Positions 1-5,484 of a stretch of 38,927 nucleotides of DNA are shown piece after piece; within the stretch, counting starts at the first letter, position 1, and each line of letters begins with the position of its first letter. A program made the translations under genes and the position numbers. Below the pieces are notes generated by a model that saw only the letters and a list, made by a program, of their open reading frames with translations, was not told the origin of the DNA and did no database searches. This stretch comes from a virus, in IMG/VR virus record IMGVR_UViG_3300006923_000058, positions 1 to 38,927 of that record. One strand, written 5' to 3'.

Positions 1-290
1 AAGCAGAGCAGCAAGCAAGCAGCCTAGGGCGCGTTTCTAGGGGGGGGTCAAAATGGAGGTATCTGCAGTCGAAAAAAAGCTAGGCGCTCTTTCTAGGCCC
101 CCTCTCGCTGATCCTATGGGGGCTATAGTGGCGCAGTATCCCACCAAAAGACAGCCTAGCCCCAAAAAGTCCCTATTTTAGGGGGGTCGAAAAGGCGTTT
201 TCCCAAGCAGCAAAAGAGCGAATTTTAGCCCCCCCTAAATGGGGTAGGGGCTGCGCGTTTGTCCTATTAATAGGCGAAAAAGCGGGGGGG
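1..290. other. Non-coding left end with G and C tracts
   Basis: No credible gene is seen. The stretch has runs of 5-8 G or C, often as CTAGGGGG. A short motif A-G(5-8)-T occurs at 39-48 and 180-187 and recurs at 1113-1120, 1202-1209, 1261-1267 and 1302-1309. Near-repeats of the form CTAGG-n-GCGC-n-TTTCTAGG are visible around 24-41 and 81-98. G-quadruplex or pausing roles are possible but not shown. Short reading frames on the minus strand here are low-complexity shadows. Confidence 0.5.
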
Positions 291-436
291 CGAGAGCAGC
301 AAGAGCAGAGCGAAAAGAGCGAAAAGCAGCAAGCAAGAGCAACCCAAGCAACCTAGGGGGCAAGAGCAGAGCAGAGCAGAGCAACCCAAGCAACCCAAGC
401 AGAGCAAGAGCAGCAAGCAGAGCAGAGCGCAGAAAC
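290..436. repeat. AGC-rich degenerate short-unit repeat tract
   Basis: This tract is built from degenerate 4-9 nt units: AAGC, AGAGC, and AACCCAAGC (three copies, near 341, 383 and 392). A smaller copy of the same texture occupies bases 1-22. The + strand is strongly purine-rich. It has no start codon or ribosome site that would support a gene. A replication slippage product or a junction-proximal repeat are both possible. Confidence 0.6.
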
Positions 437-533
437 TGCGCATGCATGTACAATACATAAGCTTAATCGCGCGGGGGAATATCTCTCATGAACAATAGAT
501 AGAATACATAAAGAAAAGCTTATTAGTTCTAAT

Positions 534-557
534 GGGGTACTACCAACTAGCTACCCC
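534..557. repeat. Perfect 6-bp hairpin GGGGTA/TACCCC
   Basis: The inverted repeat GGGGTA (534-539) and TACCCC (552-557) flanks a 12-nt loop in a non-coding region. No T tract follows, so it is not a typical terminator. It may be an operator or a structured leader element. Confidence 0.4.
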
Positions 558-582
558 CTCTCATGGATTTTCACCCATCAAC

Positions 583-607
583 GTGCGCTGATACTACGCC
601 CGCGCAC
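583..607. promoter_or_regulatory. Inverted repeat GTGCGC-n13-GCGCAC
   Basis: Six-base arms at 583-588 and 602-607 are perfectly complementary. They share the TGTGC/GCACA flavour of the two palindromes at 626-641 and 659-674, so the three may be related protein-binding sites. Function is not known. Confidence 0.35.
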
Positions 608-625
608 ATCGAAATCGAAATCGAC

Positions 626-674
626 TGTGCACATTCGCACACCACCTAAATGGCGAACTGTGCGTATATGCACA
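626..674. promoter_or_regulatory. Two tandem palindromes TGTGC-N6-GCACA (operator-like)
   Basis: Two copies of the same palindrome, TGTGC-N6-GCACA, lie at 626-641 and 659-674, with different 6-nt cores. Their centres are 33 bp apart, about three helical turns, which would put bound dimers on one face of the DNA. This is what a repressor or replication-initiator binding array looks like. No cognate protein can be named; the helix-turn-helix protein at 6693 is only a candidate. Confidence 0.45.
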
Positions 675-689
675 CCCCCCGCACGGTGG

Positions 690-1156
690 CGAAAAAAAAC
701 TAAAAAAATCTAAAAATTCGACTGACAGTGTACGGATGTGAAGATCCGTAACAGCAATTCTGCACATTTTTATTTTATTTTTTTTCTGCAACTCCAAGGG
801 GCATAAGGACTTACGTGAAACTGAAAATGCTGGGGGTCCTGAGCAGACAGAGGGTCCAGGGGTCGCTGTGAAGCCGAGGTTACTGCGTCCACCTGCACTC
901 GCTGAAGGACCGAAGGGCTGAAAGACAGCACTAGAAGACCAGCATAAAGCCCCGGAATAATTTTCGAGCGGGCTTTACACAAGTATCCGTTTATCTGTTC
1001 ACCTCTGTTTCACTGCACGGTAACAGGCTCGGTGTTACTGTTCACCACCGCTTCACAGGGGCAGCTTATATACATATAACTTCCAATCGCGGCGGCTTAT
1101 AAAAATTCGTCGAGGGGGGTTTTGCCATTCCCGGAAGCTTAAACCTGGGAAAATCG
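690..1156. other. Non-coding stretch with hairpins
   Basis: No gene is supported. Visible elements are AAAGCCC/GGGCTTT arms (946-952 and 970-976), the perfect GTAACA/TGTTAC hairpin (1020-1038), a repeat CTGTTCACC near 997 and 1038, and an A/T-rich segment around 690-720 and 767-786. Minus-strand reading frames here lack ribosome sites. The region could hold the leader of the downstream array, an origin or a control region. Confidence 0.4.
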
Positions 1157-1343
1157 TTGCTTTTGGTGGATTCGGGGCTCCAGAACGTCGATATATCCAG
1201 TAGGGGGGTATGCCGAGTCACCGTCAGCAAACGACTTAGGGTCCCTTTTTCACTTTCTCTAGGGGGTCAGAGACTAACTTCTCAGAGATGGGACCCCCAT
1301 CAGGGGGGTATAGGGAAAGAGGGTATTATTCTTCCGATGCCGG

Positions 1344-1372
1344 TTGACTTAATCGCAAGAGATCGCTATGCT
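1344..1372 (+). promoter_or_regulatory. Promoter TTGACT-N17-TATGCT before array gene 1
   Basis: The -35 TTGACT (1344-1349) and -10 TATGCT (1367-1372) are 17 bp apart. The -35 lies exactly 35 nt upstream of the ATG at 1379, so transcripts would be nearly leaderless. The flanking sequence CTTCCGA-n-n-CCGGTTGACTT is repeated before array gene 9 at the same distance from its start. A GGAG just before the ATG could also serve transcripts from further upstream. Confidence 0.5.
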
Positions 1373-1378
1373 GGAGCC

Positions 1379-1525
1379 ATGAGAGTTAACGACTGGACCT
1401 ACCGATCTGATTGGCAAGAACACTACAACGCCAGCCGGGAATTTGACCTTGGTCTCTTCCCCCTCAAGCGGCTTTATAGTGGAGACGCCCAGAACTGGTT
1501 CTACGCCAGCCGAAACCTTTATTAG
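1379..1525 (+). CDS. Array protein 1 (P-x-K-x-L-Y family), 48 aa
   Basis: First member of the array. It has the N-terminal YRSDW, then FPLKRLY near residues 27-33 and NWFYA after it. The ATG at 1379 was chosen because GGAG sits 3 nt upstream and the family layout starts here. A longer reading from 1157 runs through G-tract DNA and the promoter and is not supported. Function is unknown. Confidence 0.7.
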   Translation: MRVNDWTYRSDWQEHYNASREFDLGLFPLKRLYSGDAQNWFYASRNLY

Positions 1526-1533
1526 GAAACCCC

Positions 1534-1701
1534 TTGAATAAGACCTCCCACCAGTACAAAGAAGTTAAGATGAATCTCTGTATGGCTCGCTGCCGCAGGG
1601 GAATCGTCCCTGTTAAGAAGCTCTATGCTCCTAAGTCAGCAAGAGCCTATGGACAGTGGGTTTACTGCCGAGACTGGGATCATTGGGAGGAAGACGAATG
1701 A
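1534..1701 (+). CDS. Array protein 2, 55 aa, TTG start
   Basis: Carries VPVKKLY and then QWVYC. No ATG gives the full family layout. A TTG at 1534 has AGGAA 4-8 nt upstream, overlapping the stop region of gene 1. An internal ATG at 1570 is the alternative and would remove the N-terminal part. The C-terminal tail after the Trp motif is acidic (WEEDE). It overlaps gene 3 by 4 nt (ATGA). Confidence 0.65.
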   Translation: MNKTSHQYKEVKMNLCMARCRRGIVPVKKLYAPKSARAYGQWVYCRDWDHWEEDE

Positions 1702-1838
1702 CCCCCGACGAATCCTACAGAGAACTTTGGCTGCTGTTCTGCCCCGCAAGAGGCGAGGGAAGCTCAGTCATCCCCGTTAAATTCCTCTACTCCGGAAATT
1801 GGGCCTATTGGACCTGTACAAACCTCACCAGATATTAG
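1698..1838 (+). CDS. Array protein 3, 46 aa
   Basis: Has YRELW near the N-terminus, IPVKFLY in the middle and YWTC after it. It starts in an ATGA overlap with gene 2, which argues against the in-frame start at 1656 inside gene 2. Function is unknown. Confidence 0.7.
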   Translation: MTPDESYRELWLLFCPARGEGSSVIPVKFLYSGNWAYWTCTNLTRY

Positions 1839-1851
1839 GAGAAGCTGCCTA

Positions 1852-2001
1852 ATGGACGAGAAATACTCCCGCCACCATAAAGACACATGTAAACAGCGAT
1901 ATAGCTGGGAAATGGTTATCCCTGTTAAGAAGCTTTATACAAGCTGGAGCCATGACTGGTGCTATGCTGCAAGAGCTATTACCATCGAGAGTACCTCTTA
2001 G
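1852..2001 (+). CDS. Array protein 4, 49 aa
   Basis: Has IPVKKLY followed by DWCYA. The ribosome site is TTAGGAG within the stop codon region of gene 3, about 13 nt before the ATG. The N-terminus is His/Lys/Arg-rich. Gene 5 begins 2 nt after its stop. Confidence 0.7.
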   Translation: MDEKYSRHHKDTCKQRYSWEMVIPVKKLYTSWSHDWCYAARAITIESTS

Positions 2002-2003
2002 AG

Positions 2004-2123
2004 ATGACGAGAGTCCGGGCGAAGTTCCTCTACTCTTCGCGGATCTGTCTCCCGCAGAAGAGGCTTTATGTAGACGTTTCCTATGGTTGGTACGCTTGCA
2101 GTATTTACAAGGAGGTCGAATGA
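2004..2123 (+). CDS. Array protein 5, 39 aa, two motif halves
   Basis: One of the shortest members. It contains VRAKFLY close to the N-terminus and LPQKRLY twelve residues later, followed by GWYAC. The doubled signature looks like a fusion or internal duplication of the conserved segment. No N-terminal Trp motif is present. It overlaps gene 6 by 4 nt. Confidence 0.65.
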   Translation: MTRVRAKFLYSSRICLPQKRLYVDVSYGWYACSIYKEVE

Positions 2124-2299
2124 CGTTCAGAGAACCTTGTTGCCGAGTAGACTGGCAATCACATAAGGACCTTATCGAATGTGAGAGGGCTGAAGATAAG
2201 AGGTACGGCTACTACTTTGCAGTCATCCCTGTCAAGAGGCTATATGTTCAGGCGAACTATCGCTGGGACTACCTAAGAGTCACCGGAGACCTGGAATGA
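2120..2299 (+). CDS. Array protein 6, 59 aa
   Basis: Has CRVDW near residue 10, IPVKRLY around residues 37-43, and RWDYL after it. AAGGAGG lies about 6 nt before the ATG, inside the end of gene 5, a strong ribosome site that fixes this start. The acidic and charged linker is unique to this member. Confidence 0.75.
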   Translation: MTFREPCCRVDWQSHKDLIECERAEDKRYGYYFAVIPVKRLYVQANYRWDYLRVTGDLE

Positions 2300-2475
2300 G
2301 AGATACCGAGTATTATAACGGCCAAGACATAAAGCCTTGCTATCCCGATTACCTGGAGGAGCGGAGAATCTCCCGAGGTTGGCGTAGATTCTCCGCTAAA
2401 GTCTGTCTCCCTATCAAGAGGCTCTACGGCGATGATCCCTACTACTGGTTCGCCTACGCAGTAAGGAGACGCTGA
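2296..2475 (+). CDS. Array protein 7, 59 aa
   Basis: Has LPIKRLY then YWFAY. It starts in an ATGA overlap with gene 6 and ends in a TGATG overlap with gene 8, so it should be translationally coupled to both. The N-terminal half is Tyr- and Arg-rich. Confidence 0.7.
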   Translation: MRDTEYYNGQDIKPCYPDYLEERRISRGWRRFSAKVCLPIKRLYGDDPYYWFAYAVRRR

Positions 2476-2651
2476 TGGTTAAATGGGGAGAGGCAGAATG
2501 TAAGAGAAGCTATAGGGCTCGCGTTGATGCGGTTCGTCAGGGCCTAGACTACGATAAAACACAGCAACAGGTCTTCGGAGTCTATCCTCTCAAACTCTTG
2601 TACAGCAATAAAGGTACAAGTGAGTGGCGATACTACTGCCTTAATAAATAA
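2475..2651 (+). CDS. Array protein 8, 58 aa
   Basis: Has YPLKLLY followed by EWRYY. It starts one base into the stop of gene 7, with AAGGAG upstream in gene 7. A 50-nt gap follows, which contains the second copy of the promoter-like element. Confidence 0.7.
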   Translation: MVKWGEAECKRSYRARVDAVRQGLDYDKTQQQVFGVYPLKLLYSNKGTSEWRYYCLNK

Positions 2652-2666
2652 ATCTTCCGACCCCGG

Positions 2667-2695
2667 TTGACTTGTTATGAGGATGTTGCTAAGGT
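2667..2695 (+). promoter_or_regulatory. Repeated promoter-like element before array gene 9
   Basis: TTGACT (2667-2672) lies 35 nt before the ATG at 2702, the same distance as the element at 1344. The sequence around it (CTTCCGA-n-n-CCGGTTGACTT) matches the first copy except at two bases. The -10 candidate TAAGGT (2690-2695) is weak and doubles as the AAGG ribosome site, so a sequence role other than sigma70 binding is possible. Confidence 0.4.
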
Positions 2696-2701
2696 GCTTA
2701 T

Positions 2702-2884
2702 ATGAATGAACGCATTTACAAAATGGACTGGGAAGGGGTCACAGAGTCTATCCGCGAGGACGTTGACTACGACCGAATAGATGGGAGCCTTTTTATTGGG
2801 GTTCCCGCCAAGCTCCTTTATTCCAAGTCTGTAATGAGATTATCTAAATATGTGCATTGGCGTTATATTTGTGTGGGTCGGTAA
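2702..2884 (+). CDS. Array protein 9, 60 aa
   Basis: Has YKMDW at the N-terminus, VPAKLLY in the middle and HWRYI near the end. An AAGG site precedes the ATG. A 20-nt segment (2831-2850) inside its 3' end is repeated exactly at the start of gene 10 (2882-2901), so its tail contains a copy of the next protein's first residues (MRLSKY). Confidence 0.7.
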   Translation: MNERIYKMDWEGVTESIREDVDYDRIDGSLFIGVPAKLLYSKSVMRLSKYVHWRYICVGR

Positions 2885-3042
2885 TGAGATTATCTAAATA
2901 CCTGTATTCGGATTGGAAAGCCTTTATGCACACCCGCAGTGTAAATAACAGGGCAGCGCTCACGGTGATCCCAACCAAGGAACTCTATACCGCCCACAGT
3001 ATGGGGTCTTGGACTTTCGCTTACTTTCCAAAGGGGAGCTAG
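2884..3042 (+). CDS. Array protein 10, 52 aa
   Basis: Starts in a TAATG overlap. The N-terminal MRLSKY is the duplicated segment also found inside gene 9. It has YSDW, IPTKELY and SWTFAY, so it is a complete member. Confidence 0.7.
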   Translation: MRLSKYLYSDWKAFMHTRSVNNRAALTVIPTKELYTAHSMGSWTFAYFPKGS

Positions 3043-3044
3043 AG

Positions 3045-3185
3045 ATGAAGTGGAGTAGAAGTTTCTACAAAGCGGAGTGGCGATACTTCAACACGTATAA
3101 GGGAGATAGTCTGGTTGTCCCCTACAAAAGTCTTTATGCAAAGGTGGGTATGCCTTGGTCCAAACTGCGGAGGCAGGTGATATGA
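3045..3185 (+). CDS. Array protein 11, 46 aa
   Basis: Has YKAEW, VPYKSLY and PWSKL. GGGGAG lies about 8 nt before the ATG. It overlaps gene 12 by 4 nt. The C-terminus is basic. Confidence 0.7.
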   Translation: MKWSRSFYKAEWRYFNTYKGDSLVVPYKSLYAKVGMPWSKLRRQVI

Positions 3186-3322
3186 TAATTCTCCGCGACT
3201 ACATAGATCTTAAAGCTCGACGAGCGGGGTACGCCCACGTTACCACCAAGATGGCGGTGGTCCCTAACAAGCGTTTATACAGCAGTCGTTTCCGTTACTG
3301 GGCCTACCTTACCTTCGTTTGA
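3182..3322 (+). CDS. Array protein 12, 46 aa
   Basis: Has VPNKRLY then YWAYL. It starts in an ATGA overlap with gene 11, behind GGAGG in gene 11. The N-terminal Trp motif is replaced by an Arg/Asp/Tyr-rich start. Confidence 0.7.
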   Translation: MIILRDYIDLKARRAGYAHVTTKMAVVPNKRLYSSRFRYWAYLTFV

Positions 3323-3327
3323 GAATT

Positions 3328-3492
3328 ATGACAGAACGCCACTGCTATACAGACTGGTGTGTTTGGAAAGAGGACGCCCACCACAATTTCCCAAAGGAGG
3401 ACCCCTCCCGGTATCGCCATGGGTTCGTGCCTGTTAAGCATCTCTATACTCGCAAGAGATTGTATTGGACCCACGTACTTCTCACCGGATAA
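3328..3492 (+). CDS. Array protein 13, 54 aa
   Basis: Has YTDW, VPVKHLY and YWTHV. The linker is His- and Asp-rich. A reading frame from 3359 in another phase overlaps it but has no motif and is rejected. Gene 14 starts after an AATAGGAGAA ribosome site at its stop. Confidence 0.7.
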   Translation: MTERHCYTDWCVWKEDAHHNFPKEDPSRYRHGFVPVKHLYTRKRLYWTHVLLTG

Positions 3493-3503
3493 TAGGAGAA
3501 CCG

Positions 3504-3680
3504 ATGCCGCCGAATCTTGTACCTTTCAAATCCGTCAAGCAACTTTATGTTGATCGATTAGGGCTGATAAAGGCAGCACCCCCTAGTTTATCGAGAAGAG
3601 GTGTCATGCCTGTGAAGCGAGTCTACTGCGAGAAACCTTTTCGACACTTTAACTGGAAGATACTTCGGCTCAAAAAATGA
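3504..3680 (+). CDS. Array protein 14, 58 aa, doubled motif
   Basis: Contains a first motif-like segment VPFKSVKQLY near the N-terminus and a second, MPVKRVY, around residue 37, followed by NWKIL. The ATG at 3504 sits 5 nt after TAGGAGA. Like gene 5 it seems to carry two copies of the docking segment. Confidence 0.65.
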   Translation: MPPNLVPFKSVKQLYVDRLGLIKAAPPSLSRRGVMPVKRVYCEKPFRHFNWKILRLKK

Positions 3681-3844
3681 ACCCAAACAACCTTACCCAA
3701 CAAGTCTACTACCAAAACTGGTTCGGGTATAACTACCAGCGGGACAAGAACTCCAGAGTGTGGAGACGTATGGTCATTCCGGGGAAACGCCTCTATATCA
3801 ACATAGAACACAACTGGTTATGGATCACCTTTAGAAAACCATAG
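3677..3844 (+). CDS. Array protein 15, 55 aa
   Basis: Has YYQNW, IPGKRLY and NWLWI. It starts in an ATGA overlap with gene 14. The N-terminal part is Asn/Gln-rich. Confidence 0.7.
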   Translation: MNPNNLTQQVYYQNWFGYNYQRDKNSRVWRRMVIPGKRLYINIEHNWLWITFRKP

Positions 3845-3855
3845 GGGAGACCCGG

Positions 3856-4038
3856 ATGCGTAACGATAGAGCTTACCGAAAGCGGTGGAGGACTTACCAC
3901 TCCTGCGCACGCGATAAGATAGAAGGGGAAAGGGACGTATACATAGCAATCCCTTACAAGAGACTCTACGCCCAAAGAGGCTCCGTCAGCGGTAGGACGT
4001 GGCGACTAATCCATACCACAAAGGAGATTTTGTTTTAA
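3856..4038 (+). CDS. Array protein 16, 60 aa
   Basis: Has YRKRW, IPYKRLY and TWRLI. GGGGAG lies about 8 nt before the ATG. Highly basic and charged. It overlaps gene 17 by one base (TAATG). Confidence 0.7.
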   Translation: MRNDRAYRKRWRTYHSCARDKIEGERDVYIAIPYKRLYAQRGSVSGRTWRLIHTTKEILF

Positions 4039-4208
4039 TGTCACGCAACCCTTACGCCGATACTGATTTCGGTGATTACCTTTATGAGCGGGAGAGGCTA
4101 CGAACGGAAGGCGAGAGTCAAGTTCTCTTACCGATCAAAAGGCTCTACTCCCATCACCTATTTTGGTGGTTCTCCCACCTCATACCAAAAACGTACATCA
4201 ACGACTAA
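4038..4208 (+). CDS. Array protein 17, 56 aa
   Basis: Has LPIKRLY then FWWFS. The start at 4038 (TAATG) fits array spacing and has GGAG upstream; an in-frame ATG at 3999 inside gene 16 is less likely. The N-terminal half is acidic. Confidence 0.7.
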   Translation: MSRNPYADTDFGDYLYERERLRTEGESQVLLPIKRLYSHHLFWWFSHLIPKTYIND

Positions 4209-4217
4209 GAGGATCAC

Positions 4218-4415
4218 ATGGTTACACCTGACAGACGAAGACGTTACCGATTGCGGATGTTGAAAGAACGTCGCTGCATACGATGCGGGAAGACCCCGCG
4301 ACCTCGAAGAGACGGAACACCTTCTATTTACTGCGAGTACCATCACCAGAAAACCCTGGAAGGTATGCGTAGGTATCACCTTCGACAGCGGGAGAAAAAC
4401 CAATCAACGGATTAG
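4218..4415 (+). CDS. Small zinc-finger-like protein inside the array, 65 aa
   Basis: The one gene in the array that lacks the shared signature. It has C-x-x-C (RCIRCGK, residues 20-23) and a later C-x-x-H-H, a plausible four-ligand zinc site, within a very Arg-rich chain, which suggests nucleic-acid binding. AGAGGA lies 7 nt before the ATG. Its last codons overlap the open frame of array protein 18. It may be an insertion into the array or its regulator; function is not known. Confidence 0.65.
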   Translation: MVTPDRRRRYRLRMLKERRCIRCGKTPRPRRDGTPSIYCEYHHQKTLEGMRRYHLRQREKNQSTD

Positions 4416-4447
4416 ACTACGTTTGCCGCGAGCAGTACAAATCAGCA

Positions 4448-4567
4448 GTGCAGTGGAGCGATGCTAGACATATCCTTATGCCTTTAAAAAGGTTGTACTA
4501 CCATGAGGAATATTTTCACACCCGAGGTCACTGGGGTTCCTTCTTCGTAGGAGGGAAGAATGAATAA
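4448..4567 (+). CDS. Array protein 18, start uncertain
   Basis: Has MPLKRLY and HWGSF, a clear family member. The frame is open from 4373, but the only usual start upstream of the motif is GTG at 4448, which has no clear ribosome site. The family layout (a Tyr/Trp motif, here near AVQW) suggests the true N-terminus lies further upstream, near 4403, behind GGGAG but without ATG, GTG or TTG. A non-standard start or a frameshift from the zinc-finger gene are alternatives. It overlaps gene 19 by 8 nt. Confidence 0.5.
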   Translation: MQWSDARHILMPLKRLYYHEEYFHTRGHWGSFFVGGKNE

Positions 4568-4763
4568 GACTTACAAAGATAAGAGACAAGCCCGCAAATC
4601 GCGAGAGACTTTAACCATATACTACCTCAAGAAGCAGGTTAGGGATCGTGACCAAGAGCCGCGAAGCATAAAACTCATGCTAGTGCCTAGGAAGGCTCTC
4701 AATCAGCGTTCTAATATTGTACGCCTAGATGCCTTTACCTGTTTGGAGATTGTGAAGTGTTAG
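4560..4763 (+). CDS. Array protein 19, 67 aa, degenerate motif
   Basis: The signature is worn: VPRKALN replaces P-x-K-x-L-Y and no W-x-[YF] follows. The N-terminal two thirds are very basic (Lys/Arg). AGGAGGGAAGA precedes the ATG, a strong ribosome site. Position and size place it in the family, but it may have drifted in function. Confidence 0.6.
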   Translation: MNKTYKDKRQARKSRETLTIYYLKKQVRDRDQEPRSIKLMLVPRKALNQRSNIVRLDAFTCLEIVKC

Positions 4764-4927
4764 ATTTCAAAGACGAGGTCATGGTTCGCCGCGACTACGA
4801 ACAGACGCTCGACCTCCTTAGCGTGGATGAAAAACTCTTTCGGGCTGTAGTAGTCCCTTTGAAGCGACTTTACAAAACTAATGAGCGGGAATACCCCTTT
4901 AACCTTGTGAGGGTTTTTAACCTTTGA
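4757..4927 (+). CDS. Array protein 20, 56 aa, GTG start
   Basis: Has VPLKRLY and an ending YPFNL. GTG at 4757 has GGAG 8 nt upstream inside gene 19; ATG at 4781 is the shorter alternative. It ends CTT-TGA with GAGGG upstream, the same codon pair as the bacterial RF2 (prfB) +1 frameshift site, although the spacing is longer here. Shifting would extend it into the next member. Confidence 0.65.
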   Translation: MLDFKDEVMVRRDYEQTLDLLSVDEKLFRAVVVPLKRLYKTNEREYPFNLVRVFNL

Positions 4928-5075
4928 TTACCACCCCCGCTCTTACCGAAAAATCTGGCAAGCAAAATTCATAGCAAAGCAAATAAACTCTGCTACTAGG
5001 TTGGCCTTGATCCCTATAAAACAACTTTACCGTTTTGATGCGTACTCCTGCTCAAGTTGGATTTACCTACGATGA
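4926..5075 (+). CDS. Array protein 21 segment without its own start codon
   Basis: This frame encodes YRKIW, IPIKQLY and SWIYL, a full family layout. It is open from 4911, but no ATG, GTG or TTG lies ahead of the N-terminal motif; the only TTGs sit directly at the P-x-K-x-L-Y motif. A +1 slip at the end of gene 20 would enter it exactly at 4926 (GAT). It ends with an ATGA overlap with gene 22. Coordinates give the shifted continuation only. Confidence 0.5.
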   Translation, partial: DYHPRSYRKIWQAKFIAKQINSATRLALIPIKQLYRFDAYSCSSWIYLR

Positions 5076-5260
5076 AAACGTACAGAGACAATCGCGTGAA
5101 AGGTCACTTCTATCGCAAGAGGTATCTTAATCTCTACCGGCATAAGAAGAAGGTAGGATGCCGGGCTATTATCATCCCTTACAAGAGGATGGGGTACGAC
5201 TATAATGGAAACTGGGCCGTTGCTTGGACTCTTGTTTTGCAAGGGAGTTCCGGGTGGTAA
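5072..5260 (+). CDS. Array protein 22, 62 aa
   Basis: Has IPYKRMGY, a variant with an extra residue, then NWAVAW. It starts in an ATGA overlap; an ATG at 5057 adds five residues. The N-terminus is very basic and Tyr-rich. Confidence 0.65.
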   Translation: MKTYRDNRVKGHFYRKRYLNLYRHKKKVGCRAIIIPYKRMGYDYNGNWAVAWTLVLQGSSGW

Positions 5261-5484
5261 AACGCTTTGGGGGTGGAGGTCACTTTAGAGCAAGGCTTAG
5301 ACCTTGGATTACTGTGGCTATACCTGACATGTGCCGGAACCTGCATACACGTTACCCCGAAGGCAACTCCAATGTAAAGATTCCGGCGAAGATAAACTCG
5401 AACGCGGGAACAGCAATAGAAGAGATCCTCAACTTTAATTGGAACGATATACCGATTGATGTAAAGAACTCACCTGATGAATGA
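5254..5484 (+). CDS. Array protein 23, 76 aa, degenerate
   Basis: GTG at 5254 has AAGGGAG 7 nt upstream and overlaps the stop of gene 22 by 7 nt. The signature is reduced to AIPDMCRNL followed by a longer, acidic C-terminal half that no other member has. Possibly a diverged member or a fusion with another short reading frame. Confidence 0.55.
   Translation: MVKRFGGGGHFRARLRPWITVAIPDMCRNLHTRYPEGNSNVKIPAKINSNAGTAIEEILNFNWNDIPIDVKNSPDE

Noticed and set aside
39-430. CRISPR array or phage direct-repeat array at the left end
   Set aside because: Units are 4-9 nt and degenerate, without equal repeats and unique spacers.
235-982. Minus-strand short genes in the left region
   Set aside because: They are low-complexity translations of the repeat tracts or lack ribosome sites; the rest of the window is coded only on the + strand.
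1157-1378. Upstream extension of array gene 1 to 122 aa
   Set aside because: It runs through G-tract DNA and the promoter, has no ribosome site, and does not match the family layout.
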